A DNA stretch of 9,057 nucleotides, taken from NCBI GenBank assembly GCA_021286965.1, contig JAJTBK010000348.1:1-9057 (forward strand), written 5' to 3'. Made by a program: the position numbers and the translations under genes. Of the stretch, positions 1 to 6,037 are shown in pieces. The notes beneath the pieces were generated by a model that saw only the letters and a list, made by a program, of their open reading frames with translations, was not told the DNA's origin and made no database searches. Source of the DNA: Comamonadaceae bacterium (GTDB taxonomy: Bacteria > Pseudomonadota > Gammaproteobacteria > Burkholderiales > Burkholderiaceae_C). Each line of letters starts with the position of its first letter. The first letter of the stretch is position 1.

Positions 1-443
<443 letters not shown>

Positions 444-448
444 TCATC

Positions 449-466
449 TATGCAACCGGTTGCATA
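449..466. promoter_or_regulatory. Operator O1, perfect 18-bp palindrome (probable PadR site)
   Basis: TATGCAACCGGTTGCATA is a perfect palindrome of form TATGCA-N6-TGCATA. From memory, the site of the PadR-family regulator AphA of Vibrio cholerae has the same TATGCA-N6-TGCATA layout, and a PadR/AphA-type gene starts 73 bp to the right. The site covers the predicted fadH transcription start. It pairs with O2, centre to centre 42 bp, about four helical turns. Confidence 0.85.
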
Positions 467-468
467 AA

Positions 469-497
469 AGTGTACGGTCGTTCGATTAACTATGCAA
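469..497 (-). promoter_or_regulatory. Putative fadH promoter
   Basis: On the minus strand a TTGCAT hexamer (497-492) is followed after 17 bp by TACACT (474-469), a plausible -35/-10 pair. The -35 lies in one arm of palindrome O2 and the predicted start point (about 462) falls inside palindrome O1. A regulator bound at either site would therefore block transcription. The hexamers are imperfect (3/6 and 4/6 matches to sigma70), so this is an inference. Confidence 0.45.
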
Positions 498-508
498 CGG
501 GTTGCATA
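491..508. promoter_or_regulatory. Operator O2, 18-bp near-palindrome (probable PadR site)
   Basis: TATGCAACGGGTTGCATA has 8-bp perfect arms around a GG centre and differs from O1 by one base. Because its arms contain TTGCAT on each strand, it supplies a plausible -35 hexamer to both divergent promoters (fadH leftward, padR rightward). Occupancy here would be expected to repress both genes, meaning autoregulation. The link to the adjacent PadR protein is inferred from position and from the AphA-like layout. Confidence 0.83.
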
Positions 509-530
509 GCAGGTTTACCCTGGATAGACT
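502..530 (+). promoter_or_regulatory. Putative padR promoter
   Basis: TTGCAT (502-507), a 17-bp spacer and TAGACT (525-530) form a weak sigma70-like promoter whose -35 lies in the right arm of O2. The predicted transcript would begin about 1-3 bases before the ATG at 539, and no Shine-Dalgarno sequence is visible, so the message may be leaderless or nearly so. If a different promoter is used this does not hold. Confidence 0.35.
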
Positions 531-538
531 CGCCCGCC

Positions 539-1078
539 ATGTCCCTGCCCCACGCCGTGCTCACTTCGCTCCTGGAAAAATCCACCTCGGGCTACGACCT
601 GGCGCGGCGCTTTGACAAATCCATCGGCTACTTCTGGCCCGCCACGCACCAGCAGATCTACCGCGAGCTGGCGCGCATGGAGGCCGCCGGCTGGATCGAA
701 TCCTTCGTCCCGCCCGACGCCGGCAAGACGCGCAAGAAACACTACCGCGTGCTCGCTGCCGGCCGCACCGAACTGGCGCGCTGGACCGCCGAGCCGGCCG
801 CCCCCATGGACCTGCGCGACGCGCTGACCGTCAAGCTGCGCGCCGATGCCGTGCTCGGCGAGGTCGATCTGCTGCCCGAGCTGCAGCGCCACCTGGCGCT
901 GCACACGGCGCAACTGGCGCAGTACCGGCGCATCGAGGCCGAGGACTTCCCCCCCACCGCCCACCCCCTGCCCCGCACCCAGGCCATCCAGCACCTGATT
1001 TTGCAAAAAGGCATCCTCTACGAAGAGGGCGAAATCGCCTGGGGACAGGCGCTGCGCACGCTGCTGCAGGGCCCGTAA
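539..1078 (+). CDS. PadR family (AphA-like) transcriptional regulator
   Basis: A 179-residue DNA-binding protein. The N-terminal winged helix (about residues 1-75) carries the family pattern SLPHAVLTSLLEKSTSGYDLA, then GYFWPATHQQIYRELARMEA, then AGWIES, and a basic wing (KTRKKHYRVLAAGRTEL). The C-terminal half (about 85-179) is helical and acidic/leucine-rich, as in the AphA-type (Vir_act_alpha_C) dimerisation domain; the length fits that PadR subfamily. I chose the ATG at 539, because the open frame upstream runs through the operator palindromes and the protein from this codon starts exactly where PadR proteins start. It is divergent from fadH, with operators O1 and O2 between them, so it probably represses fadH and itself. 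The inducing ligand is unknown; an acyl-CoA or another fadH-related metabolite is only a guess. The HDOD gene follows after 30 bp on the same strand and may be co-transcribed. Confidence 0.9.
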   Translation: MSLPHAVLTSLLEKSTSGYDLARRFDKSIGYFWPATHQQIYRELARMEAAGWIESFVPPDAGKTRKKHYRVLAAGRTELARWTAEPAAPMDLRDALTVKLRADAVLGEVDLLPELQRHLALHTAQLAQYRRIEAEDFPPTAHPLPRTQAIQHLILQKGILYEEGEIAWGQALRTLLQGP

Positions 1079-1109
1079 AATTGCCGCTGTTTTGCCGCCG
1101 GGGCCTGCA
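1065..1109 (+). promoter_or_regulatory. Stem-loop spanning padR stop and HDOD start
   Basis: TGCAGGGCCC (1065-1074) can pair with GGGGCCTGCA (1100-1109), nine of ten positions with one G-G mismatch and a 25-base loop. The left arm is inside padR, the padR stop lies in the loop, and the right arm covers the only G-rich candidate ribosome-binding stretch and the A of the HDOD start codon. This arrangement could couple HDOD translation to padR translation. Chance pairing in GC-rich DNA is possible. Confidence 0.35.
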
Positions 1110-2536
1110 TGTCTTTTCTGCCTGATTTCGTTCGACGCCTGCTCAGCCTGGGGCCCGCCGCGCCCAGCGTGCCCGCCACGCCGCCGGAGCAGGTGCGCCA
1201 GCAGTTCCAGGCCCTGAACCAGCTCGCGCCACTCAAGCACGAACCACCGCCCGAGGTGCCCGCCGCCACGGCGGCCACCTTCATCTGCCGCGAGCCGGTG
1301 CTCAACCGCCAGGAGCAGATTGCCGGCTACTTCTTTCACCTGCAAGAGCACTTGCAAACCCGGCTGCAGGGCAAAAGGGAGCCGCTGCACAAAGCCTACG
1401 ACGACGCCCTGCTGCGCAGCCTCACCAGCCTGGGCATCCACCGCCTGCTCGGGCAGCGCAAAGCCTTCGTGCACCTGGCGCCGGCCTCGCTCGACAACCC
1501 GCTGCTGGCGCTGCTGCCGGCGCACAACAGCGTGCTCATGCTCGCACCCAACCAGCAGGCGTTCGATACGGCTGCACTGCCGGCCCAGCTCGCCGCCCTG
1601 CGCGCCCGGGGCATGGCCCACGGCTGGGTGCTTGATAAGCAGCTGCTGGCGCTGCACCCGGCGCTGCGCACCCTGGCCGCCCAGGCCGACTACGTGCAGG
1701 TGCACCTGGCCGAATTCGATGGCCTGGAGATCGAGGCCCTGCGCGAGACCCTGAGCAATGGCCGCGCCAGCACCCTGGCGCCGCTGCAGTGGATCGCGCA
1801 GGAGCTGCACAGCTTTGACGAGTTCAACCTGTGCTTCCAGGGCGGCTTTGGCTTCTTCATGGGCGACTTCGTCACCAGCCGCGAAAACTGGCACCCGCCC
1901 AAGAGCGAGATCAACCGCCTGCTGACCATCAAGCTGCTCAACCTGCTGCGCAGCGACGAGGAACTGAGCGTGATCGCACAGCAGATCACGGCCGACCCGG
2001 TGCTCACCTTCAAGCTGCTGCGCTACCTGAACTCGCCCGCCTTTGGCCTGGCGCAGCCGGTGCTGACCATCGACAAGGCGCTGATGGTGCTCGGGCGCGA
2101 GCGCTGCTACCGCTGGGTGTCGCTGCTGCTGTTCGACATCCAGCAGGGCGGCTACCGCGAGCGCGTGCTGGTCGAGCAGGCGCTCACGCGCGCCTTTTTC
2201 CTCGAAAGCCTGGCCGGCCAGGGCCAGCTGCAGGGCGCGCCGCCCGAGGAGCTGTTCATCCTCGGGCTGTTTTCCATGCTCGATCTGCTGATCGGCCACG
2301 CCCTGGACGCCATCCTGCAGGAAACCCACCTGCCCGCTCCCGTGCACGCCGCGCTGCTCGGCCAGGCCGGGCTGTACCGCAACGCCCTGCTGCTGGCGCA
2401 GGCGCTGGAGAAACAGCAATTCGAGGTCACCAAGGCCCTGGCCGACGGCCTGCAACTCGCCTCCCTGCAGGTGCTGTGCCTGAACATGCAGGCCCTGGGC
2501 CAGGCGAACGACATCATCGAAGTCGGCCACGCCTGA
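1109..2536 (+). CDS. EAL (degenerate)-HDOD domain signalling protein
   Basis: A 475-residue cytosolic protein of the YuxH-like type that joins an EAL-like module to an HDOD domain. After a proline/alanine-rich leader (1-55), the EAL-like part starts at [19 protein letters not shown] (58-76) and runs to about residue 220. The catalytic EAL signature and the metal-binding acidic residues of active c-di-GMP phosphodiesterases are not visible, so it is probably enzymatically dead. HDOD covers about 262-420, with the helical core [19 protein letters not shown] (269-287), [20 protein letters not shown] (295-314) and [16 protein letters not shown] (381-396). HDOD proteins are regulatory scaffolds in motility, stress or c-di-GMP networks; no target can be named here. 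The ATG at 1109 is preceded by a weak GGGG stretch within a possible stem-loop. It lies 30 bp after padR on the same strand. Domain assignment is firm, role is not. Confidence 0.87.
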   Translation: MSFLPDFVRRLLSLGPAAPSVPATPPEQVRQQFQALNQLAPLKHEPPPEVPAATAATFICREPVLNRQEQIAGYFFHLQEHLQTRLQGKREPLHKAYDDALLRSLTSLGIHRLLGQRKAFVHLAPASLDNPLLALLPAHNSVLMLAPNQQAFDTAALPAQLAALRARGMAHGWVLDKQLLALHPALRTLAAQADYVQVHLAEFDGLEIEALRETLSNGRASTLAPLQWIAQELHSFDEFNLCFQGGFGFFMGDFVTSRENWHPPKSEINRLLTIKLLNLLRSDEELSVIAQQITADPVLTFKLLRYLNSPAFGLAQPVLTIDKALMVLGRERCYRWVSLLLFDIQQGGYRERVLVEQALTRAFFLESLAGQGQLQGAPPEELFILGLFSMLDLLIGHALDAILQETHLPAPVHAALLGQAGLYRNALLLAQALEKQQFEVTKALADGLQLASLQVLCLNMQALGQANDIIEVGHA

Positions 2537-2547
2537 TCGGCCGGCTG

Positions 2548-2556
2548 TGCGATAAT
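2548..2556 (+). promoter_or_regulatory. Extended -10 promoter for rpmE2
   Basis: TGCGATAAT matches the extended -10 form TGn-TATAAT at all but the first base of the hexamer. It sits 12 bp after the HDOD stop; the -35 region (inside the end of the HDOD gene) is poor, as expected for extended -10 promoters. Transcription from about 2563 would give a leader of about 90 bases before rpmE2. Confidence 0.5.
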
Positions 2557-2593
2557 GGCGGGCTTTTTGCGGAAAGTACGCCGAGTTTTTTGA

Positions 2594-2613
2594 ATGTGCA
2601 AAAGGTTGCACAT
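2594..2613. promoter_or_regulatory. Inverted repeat in rpmE2 leader (operator or RNA hairpin)
   Basis: ATGTGCAAAAGGTTGCACAT has perfect 8-bp arms and a 4-base centre. It shares the core TGCAA-N4-TTGCA with O1 and O2 (12 of 14 core bases identical to O1), so it may be a third site for the same PadR protein. It lies about 30-50 bases downstream of the predicted transcription start, so it could equally act as an RNA hairpin with an AAGG loop. It does not look like the AT-rich Zur box that often controls type B L31 genes. Confidence 0.6.
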
Positions 2614-2652
2614 GGCCTGGCGCGGCTACCGCGAGTCAAAAGAGAGAAGACC

Positions 2653-2898
2653 ATGAAAGAAGGCATTCACCCCAACTACCGCGAAGTGCTGTTCGTTGAC
2701 CTGTCCAACGGCTTCAAGTTCGTGACCCGTTCCTGCGCCAACACCAAGGAAACCGACACCTTCGAAGGCAAGGAATACCCGCTGTTCAAGCTCGACACCT
2801 CGTCCGAGTCGCACCCCTTCTACACCGGCACGCAAAAGTCGGTGGACAACATGGGTGGCCGCGTGGAGAAGTTCCGCAACCGCTTCGCCAAGAAGTAA
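2653..2898 (+). CDS. rpmE2: 50S ribosomal protein L31, type B
   Basis: An 81-residue protein of the large ribosomal subunit, located at the central protuberance where it bridges to the small subunit. It starts [20 protein letters not shown] and contains [14 protein letters not shown] (21-34), then the [18 protein letters not shown] block (42-59) and [14 protein letters not shown] at the end, as typical of the type B (YkgM-like) family. Only one cysteine (28) is present, so the CxxC zinc ligands of type A L31 are missing and the protein should work without zinc. An AGAGAGAAG purine stretch ends 3 bases before the ATG at 2653. It is a one-gene unit: an extended -10 promoter upstream, an inverted repeat in the leader, and an intrinsic terminator downstream. 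Many betaproteobacteria appear to use type B as their main L31, so its presence alone does not imply zinc-responsive control. Confidence 0.97.
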   Translation: MKEGIHPNYREVLFVDLSNGFKFVTRSCANTKETDTFEGKEYPLFKLDTSSESHPFYTGTQKSVDNMGGRVEKFRNRFAKK

Positions 2899-2909
2899 TC
2901 TACGCTGCT

Positions 2910-2926
2910 GGGCGGCCCTGCCGCCC
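2910..2926 (+). other. GC-rich hairpin after rpmE2
   Basis: GGGCGGC and GCCGCCC form a 7-bp perfect stem around CCT, starting 11 bases after the rpmE2 stop. No T-run follows, so it is not a terminator by itself. It may protect the 3' end of the message or assist the terminator 13 bases downstream. Confidence 0.5.
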
Positions 2927-2938
2927 ACCGTACGATAC

Positions 2939-2970
2939 AAGGCAGCCGGGCGACCGCGCTGCCTTTTTTT
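2939..2970 (+). terminator. Intrinsic terminator of rpmE2
   Basis: AAGGCAGC (2939-2946) pairs perfectly with GCTGCCTT (2958-2965). The loop can extend the stem with CGG/CCG around GCGA, with one bulged C. The stem runs directly into seven T residues (2964-2970). It ends 11 bases before the next start codon, separating rpmE2 from the membrane-protein gene. Confidence 0.88.
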
Positions 2971-2981
2971 CATCCTGCCCC

Positions 2982-4679
2982 ATGAACCAGCCCAGCCCCG
3001 CCATCGTCACGCAAAGCGCCGCGCGCCCGCTGCCGCGCTGGGCGCTGCTGCTGCTGTGCCTGGCCTACGTGCTGCCGGGCTTTCTCGGGCGCGCGCCCTG
3101 GCGCCACGCCGACCTGGCAGCCTTTGGCTACATGCGCACGCTGGCGCAAGGCGGCGACTGGCTCGCCCCGAGCATGGTCGGCCTGCAACCCACGGGCGAC
3201 GGCCTGCTGCCCTTGTGGCTCGGCGCCGCCGCCCTGCGCTGGGCCCCGGCGGCGCTCCCCCCCGAGCTGGCGGCGCGCCTGCCTTTTGTGTTCCTGCTCA
3301 TCCTGACCCTGCTCGCCACCTGGTACGCCGTGTACTACCTGGCGCGCAGCCCCGGCGCGCAGCCCGTGGCCTTTGCCTTTGGCGGCGAAGCGCTGCCGCA
3401 GGACTACGCGCGCTCCATCGCCGATGCCGGCCTGCTCGCCCTGCTCGCCTGCCTGGGGCTGGCGCAGCTCGGGCATGAAATCACCAGCTACCTCACCCAG
3501 CTCGCCTGCACGGCGCTGGTGTTTTTTGCCGCCGCCATCTTTCCGCACCATCCGCGCCGGGGCAGCGCAGCCATGCTGCTCGGGCTGCCTGCGCTCACGC
3601 TCTCGGGCGCGCCCACCGTGGCCCTGCTGCTGGGCCTGGGTGCGGCAGCGCTGCTGCGTTACGCCCCGCTGACGGCGCACGACCGCAGCGGCCGCTGGGC
3701 CCTGGCCTGGCTCGCCACCAGCGCCGCCTGCGCCCTGCTCGCCAGCGCCCTGGACCTGTGGGTCTGGCGCATCGAGGCGCCGCACACACTCTGGCCCTAT
3801 GCCCAAACCATCGCCCGCATGTTGATCTGGTTTGGCTGGCCGGCCTGGCCGCTGGCGCTGTGGACGCTGTGGCGCTGGCGCCGGCAAATCTGGAGCCGCC
3901 GGGGCCACCGCCACCTGTGGCTGCCGCTGGGGCTGGCCTCGGTCATGCTGGCCGTGTGCCTGTGCACCGAGCCCGCCGACCGCGCCCTGCTGCTGGGCCT
4001 GCCGGCACTCTCGGCCCTGGCCGCCTTTGCCCTGCCCACGCTGCAGCGCAGCCTGGCGGCGCTGATCGACTGGTTCACGCTGCTGTTCTTCAGCGCCTCG
4101 GCCATTGCCATCTGGGTCGTCTGGCTCTCGCTGCAAACAGGGTTTCCAGCGCAGCCTGCGGCCAACGTGGCACGCCTGGCGCCCGGCTTTGAGCCGCATT
4201 TTTCCGCCCTGCCCTTTGCCCTGGCGCTCGCCGCCAGCGCCGCCTGGTGCGCCCTGGTGTACTGGCGCGCAGCGCGCCAGCGCCACGCCCTCTGGAAAAG
4301 CCTGGTGCTGCCCGCCAGCGGCACCACCTTGGCCTGGCTACTGCTGCTGACGCTGTGGCTGCCGCTGCTGGACTACGCGCGCAGCTACGCGCCGCAGGTG
4401 CAGCGCATCGTCACCACCTTGGGCAGCGCTCCGGGCTGCGTGCTGGTGCAAGACCTGGGCGACTCACAGGTGGCGGCGCTGCAGTTTCATGGTGGGCTGG
4501 ATTTACGCCCCATCGCCAGCGCCGCCGCGAATGACTGCCGCTGGCTGGCCGTGGCCAGCACCAGCACCGATTTGCCGCCGAGCTTCACGCCGCCACCAGG
4601 CCAATGGCTGCTGTACGCCGCCATTGGCCGCCCCACGAGCCGCCAAGAGCGCATCGTGCTGCTGCACCGGGTCGATTGA
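2982..4679 (+). CDS. GT-C fold (ArnT/PMT-like) polytopic membrane protein
   Basis: A 565-residue inner-membrane protein with roughly 12 hydrophobic segments (about 20-38, 74-90, 98-121, 147-185 as two, 198-225, 240-260, 278-298, 312-328, 336-352, 360-383, 409-427, 447-465) and a soluble C-terminal domain of about 100 residues (466-565). The layout resembles GT-C glycosyltransferases of the ArnT/PMT type: a first TM helix, then a loop with GRAPWRHADLAAFGYMR (36-52) in place of the usual acidic substrate loop, a GLLPLWLGAAAL stretch (74-85), then LPPELAARLPFVFLL (92-106). Such enzymes move sugars from polyprenyl-phosphate donors to lipids or proteins at the periplasmic face. The acidic motif is weak (one Asp, residue 44), so activity is uncertain and no substrate can be named. 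The ATG at 2982 lacks a Shine-Dalgarno sequence, and it is chosen because it keeps the first TM helix. The stop overlaps the start of the MATE gene, implying co-translation. Confidence 0.68.
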   Translation: MNQPSPAIVTQSAARPLPRWALLLLCLAYVLPGFLGRAPWRHADLAAFGYMRTLAQGGDWLAPSMVGLQPTGDGLLPLWLGAAALRWAPAALPPELAARLPFVFLLILTLLATWYAVYYLARSPGAQPVAFAFGGEALPQDYARSIADAGLLALLACLGLAQLGHEITSYLTQLACTALVFFAAAIFPHHPRRGSAAMLLGLPALTLSGAPTVALLLGLGAAALLRYAPLTAHDRSGRWALAWLATSAACALLASALDLWVWRIEAPHTLWPYAQTIARMLIWFGWPAWPLALWTLWRWRRQIWSRRGHRHLWLPLGLASVMLAVCLCTEPADRALLLGLPALSALAAFALPTLQRSLAALIDWFTLLFFSASAIAIWVVWLSLQTGFPAQPAANVARLAPGFEPHFSALPFALALAASAAWCALVYWRAARQRHALWKSLVLPASGTTLAWLLLLTLWLPLLDYARSYAPQVQRIVTTLGSAPGCVLVQDLGDSQVAALQFHGGLDLRPIASAAANDCRWLAVASTSTDLPPSFTPPPGQWLLYAAIGRPTSRQERIVLLHRVD

Positions 4680-6037
4680 TGTCGGAGCGCACCACCGTGC
4701 TGCGCCACGCCGCCACGGTGCTGGCAGGGCAATTGGCCGTCATGGCCTACGGCATTACGGACACCATCGTCGCCGGGCGCCATGCGCAGGCGTCGCTGGC
4801 AGCGCTGTCGGTGGGCTCGTCGATTTTCATCAGCGTCTACGTCGCCCTCATGGGCGTGCTGCAGGCGCTGCTGCCAGTCTGGGCCGAGCAGCGCGGCGCG
4901 CGCGACAGCGCCGCCATAGGCCGCTCGCTGCGCCAGGCGCTCTACCTGTGCCTGGGCGCCGGCCTGCTGGGCGTGACGCTGCTGCTCTCACCCGGGCCAC
5001 TGCTGCGCTGGACCGAGGTGCCGCCGGCGCTGCAAGGCGAGGTCGAGCGCTACCTGGCGGTGCTGGCCCTGGCCCTGGCGCCAGCGCTGCTGTTTCGCGT
5101 CTATTGCACGCTCAACCAGGCGCTGGGCTATCCGCAGCTCGTCACCTGGCTGCAGGTGGCGGGGCTGGCGGCCAAGGTGCCGCTGTCGATCTGGTTCACC
5201 TTCGGCGGCGCCGGCCTGCCGGCGCAAGGCGCCGTCGGCTGCGCCTGGGCGACGCTGGTGGTGAACACGCTGCTGCTGGCGCTGGCGCTGTACCTGCTGC
5301 GCACGCAAAGCCTGTACCAGCCACTGGCGCTGTGGCAGCGCCTGGAGCGCCCGGATGTGGCGCAGCTCGCCGCCTTCTTGCGCCTGGGCCTGCCGGCGGG
5401 GCTGTCGATCATGGTCGAGGTAACGTCGTTCACGCTGATGGCGCTGTTCATCGCCCGCCAGGGCCTGCTGGCCACGGCCAGCCACCAGATTGCGGCCAAC
5501 ATCACCGCCGTGCTCTACATGGTGCCGCTGTCGCTGGGCATTGCCGCCAGCGCGCGCGTGAGCTACTGGCGCGGCGCCGGCGACGAGGCCCGCGCCGCCG
5601 CCGTCGCCTGGATGAGTTTTCGCCTTGCAGCGCTGATGGCGCTTGCGCTAGCAGCTCTTCTTTTCATAGCAAGAAAGCCATTGGCCGGGCTCTACAGCAG
5701 CGACCCCGCCGTGGCCGCCCTGGCCGCCGCGCTGCTGCTGTGGGTGGCCGCCAGCCACCTCGGCGACGCGCTGCAAACCCTGTGCGCCTTCGTGCTGCGC
5801 AGCTACCGCGTGACGCTGGCGCCGCTGCTCATCTACTGCAGCCTGCTCTGGGGCGCCGGCCTGGCCGGGGGCTACAGCCTGGCCTACCAGGACTGGGGGC
5901 CCTGGCGCGGCCAGCTGCTGCCGACGCCGTTCTGGGTTGCCAACGGCCTGGCCCTGGCGGTGACGGCAGCGCTGTTCACGGCCTTGCTGGCGCGCACACT
6001 GCGCCGGCAGCGCGCAGGCGCTGCGCCGGCAGCGTAA
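4679..6037 (+). CDS. MATE family efflux transporter
   Basis: A 452-residue inner-membrane antiporter with about 12 TM helices in two homologous halves (about 10-210 and 228-440), the normal size for MATE proteins. Characteristic segments are AYGITDTIVAGRHAQASLAA (23-42) and SVGSSIFISVYVALMGVLQA (44-63) in the first half, and LRLGLPAGLSIMVEVTSF (234-251) with ATASHQIAANITAVLYMVPL (265-284) in the second. MATE proteins export cationic drugs, metabolites or lipid-linked compounds using H+ or Na+; the substrate cannot be read here. The ATG at 4679 overlaps the TGA of the preceding gene (TGATG), which points to translational coupling; an upstream in-frame ATG at 4604 would place the start inside the preceding gene and add a non-family extension. 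Codons for residues 322-335 are strikingly AT-rich. The 3' end overlaps phoR tail to tail by 62 bp. It is not obviously NorM itself. Confidence 0.9.
   Translation: MSERTTVLRHAATVLAGQLAVMAYGITDTIVAGRHAQASLAALSVGSSIFISVYVALMGVLQALLPVWAEQRGARDSAAIGRSLRQALYLCLGAGLLGVTLLLSPGPLLRWTEVPPALQGEVERYLAVLALALAPALLFRVYCTLNQALGYPQLVTWLQVAGLAAKVPLSIWFTFGGAGLPAQGAVGCAWATLVVNTLLLALALYLLRTQSLYQPLALWQRLERPDVAQLAAFLRLGLPAGLSIMVEVTSFTLMALFIARQGLLATASHQIAANITAVLYMVPLSLGIAASARVSYWRGAGDEARAAAVAWMSFRLAALMALALAALLFIARKPLAGLYSSDPAVAALAAALLLWVAASHLGDALQTLCAFVLRSYRVTLAPLLIYCSLLWGAGLAGGYSLAYQDWGPWRGQLLPTPFWVANGLALAVTAALFTALLARTLRRQRAGAAPAA
5642..5683. repeat. Repeat-like, rare-codon island inside the MATE gene
   Basis: Residues 322-335 use CTT, CTA, GCA, GCT, CTT, CTT, ATA, GCA, AGA, AAG, CCA and TTG, whereas the rest of the gene uses CTG/CTC, GCC/GCG, ATC and CGC almost without exception. 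The DNA (GCGCTAGCAGCT followed by a T-rich stretch and CATAGCA) resembles a dispersed repeat that I recall from Comamonadaceae intergenic regions. The reading frame stays open, so the segment seems to be absorbed into a TM helix. Repeat membership is from memory. Confidence 0.5.

Noticed and set aside
1341..1356. TGCAA-N6-TTGCA inverted repeat inside the HDOD gene
   Set aside because: The spacing differs from the operator pattern (N6 rather than N4 between these half-sites) and it lies in conserved coding sequence (HLQEHLQTR), so it is probably a coding coincidence.
515..2611. Very long open frame (698 codons) on the minus strand opposite padR and the HDOD gene
   Set aside because: It is Gln/Gly/Arg-rich, has no recognisable domain and lies wholly antisense to two well-supported genes; in DNA with G/C third positions the opposite frame stays open by composition.
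2537..2652. Zur box upstream of rpmE2
   Set aside because: The only good inverted repeat (2594-2613) has GC-containing TGTGCA arms, not the AT-rich TGTTATA-type arms known for Zur, and it lies downstream of the likely promoter.
2970..4286. Minus-strand open frame of 438 codons opposite the GT-C-like gene
   Set aside because: Low-complexity Gln/Gly/Arg composition and no domain; composition shadow of the membrane-protein gene.
4604..4678. Upstream ATG for the MATE gene giving 25 more residues
   Set aside because: The extension is Arg/His/Pro-rich, lies within the preceding gene and is not typical of MATE N termini; ATG at 4679 forms a standard TGATG coupling.
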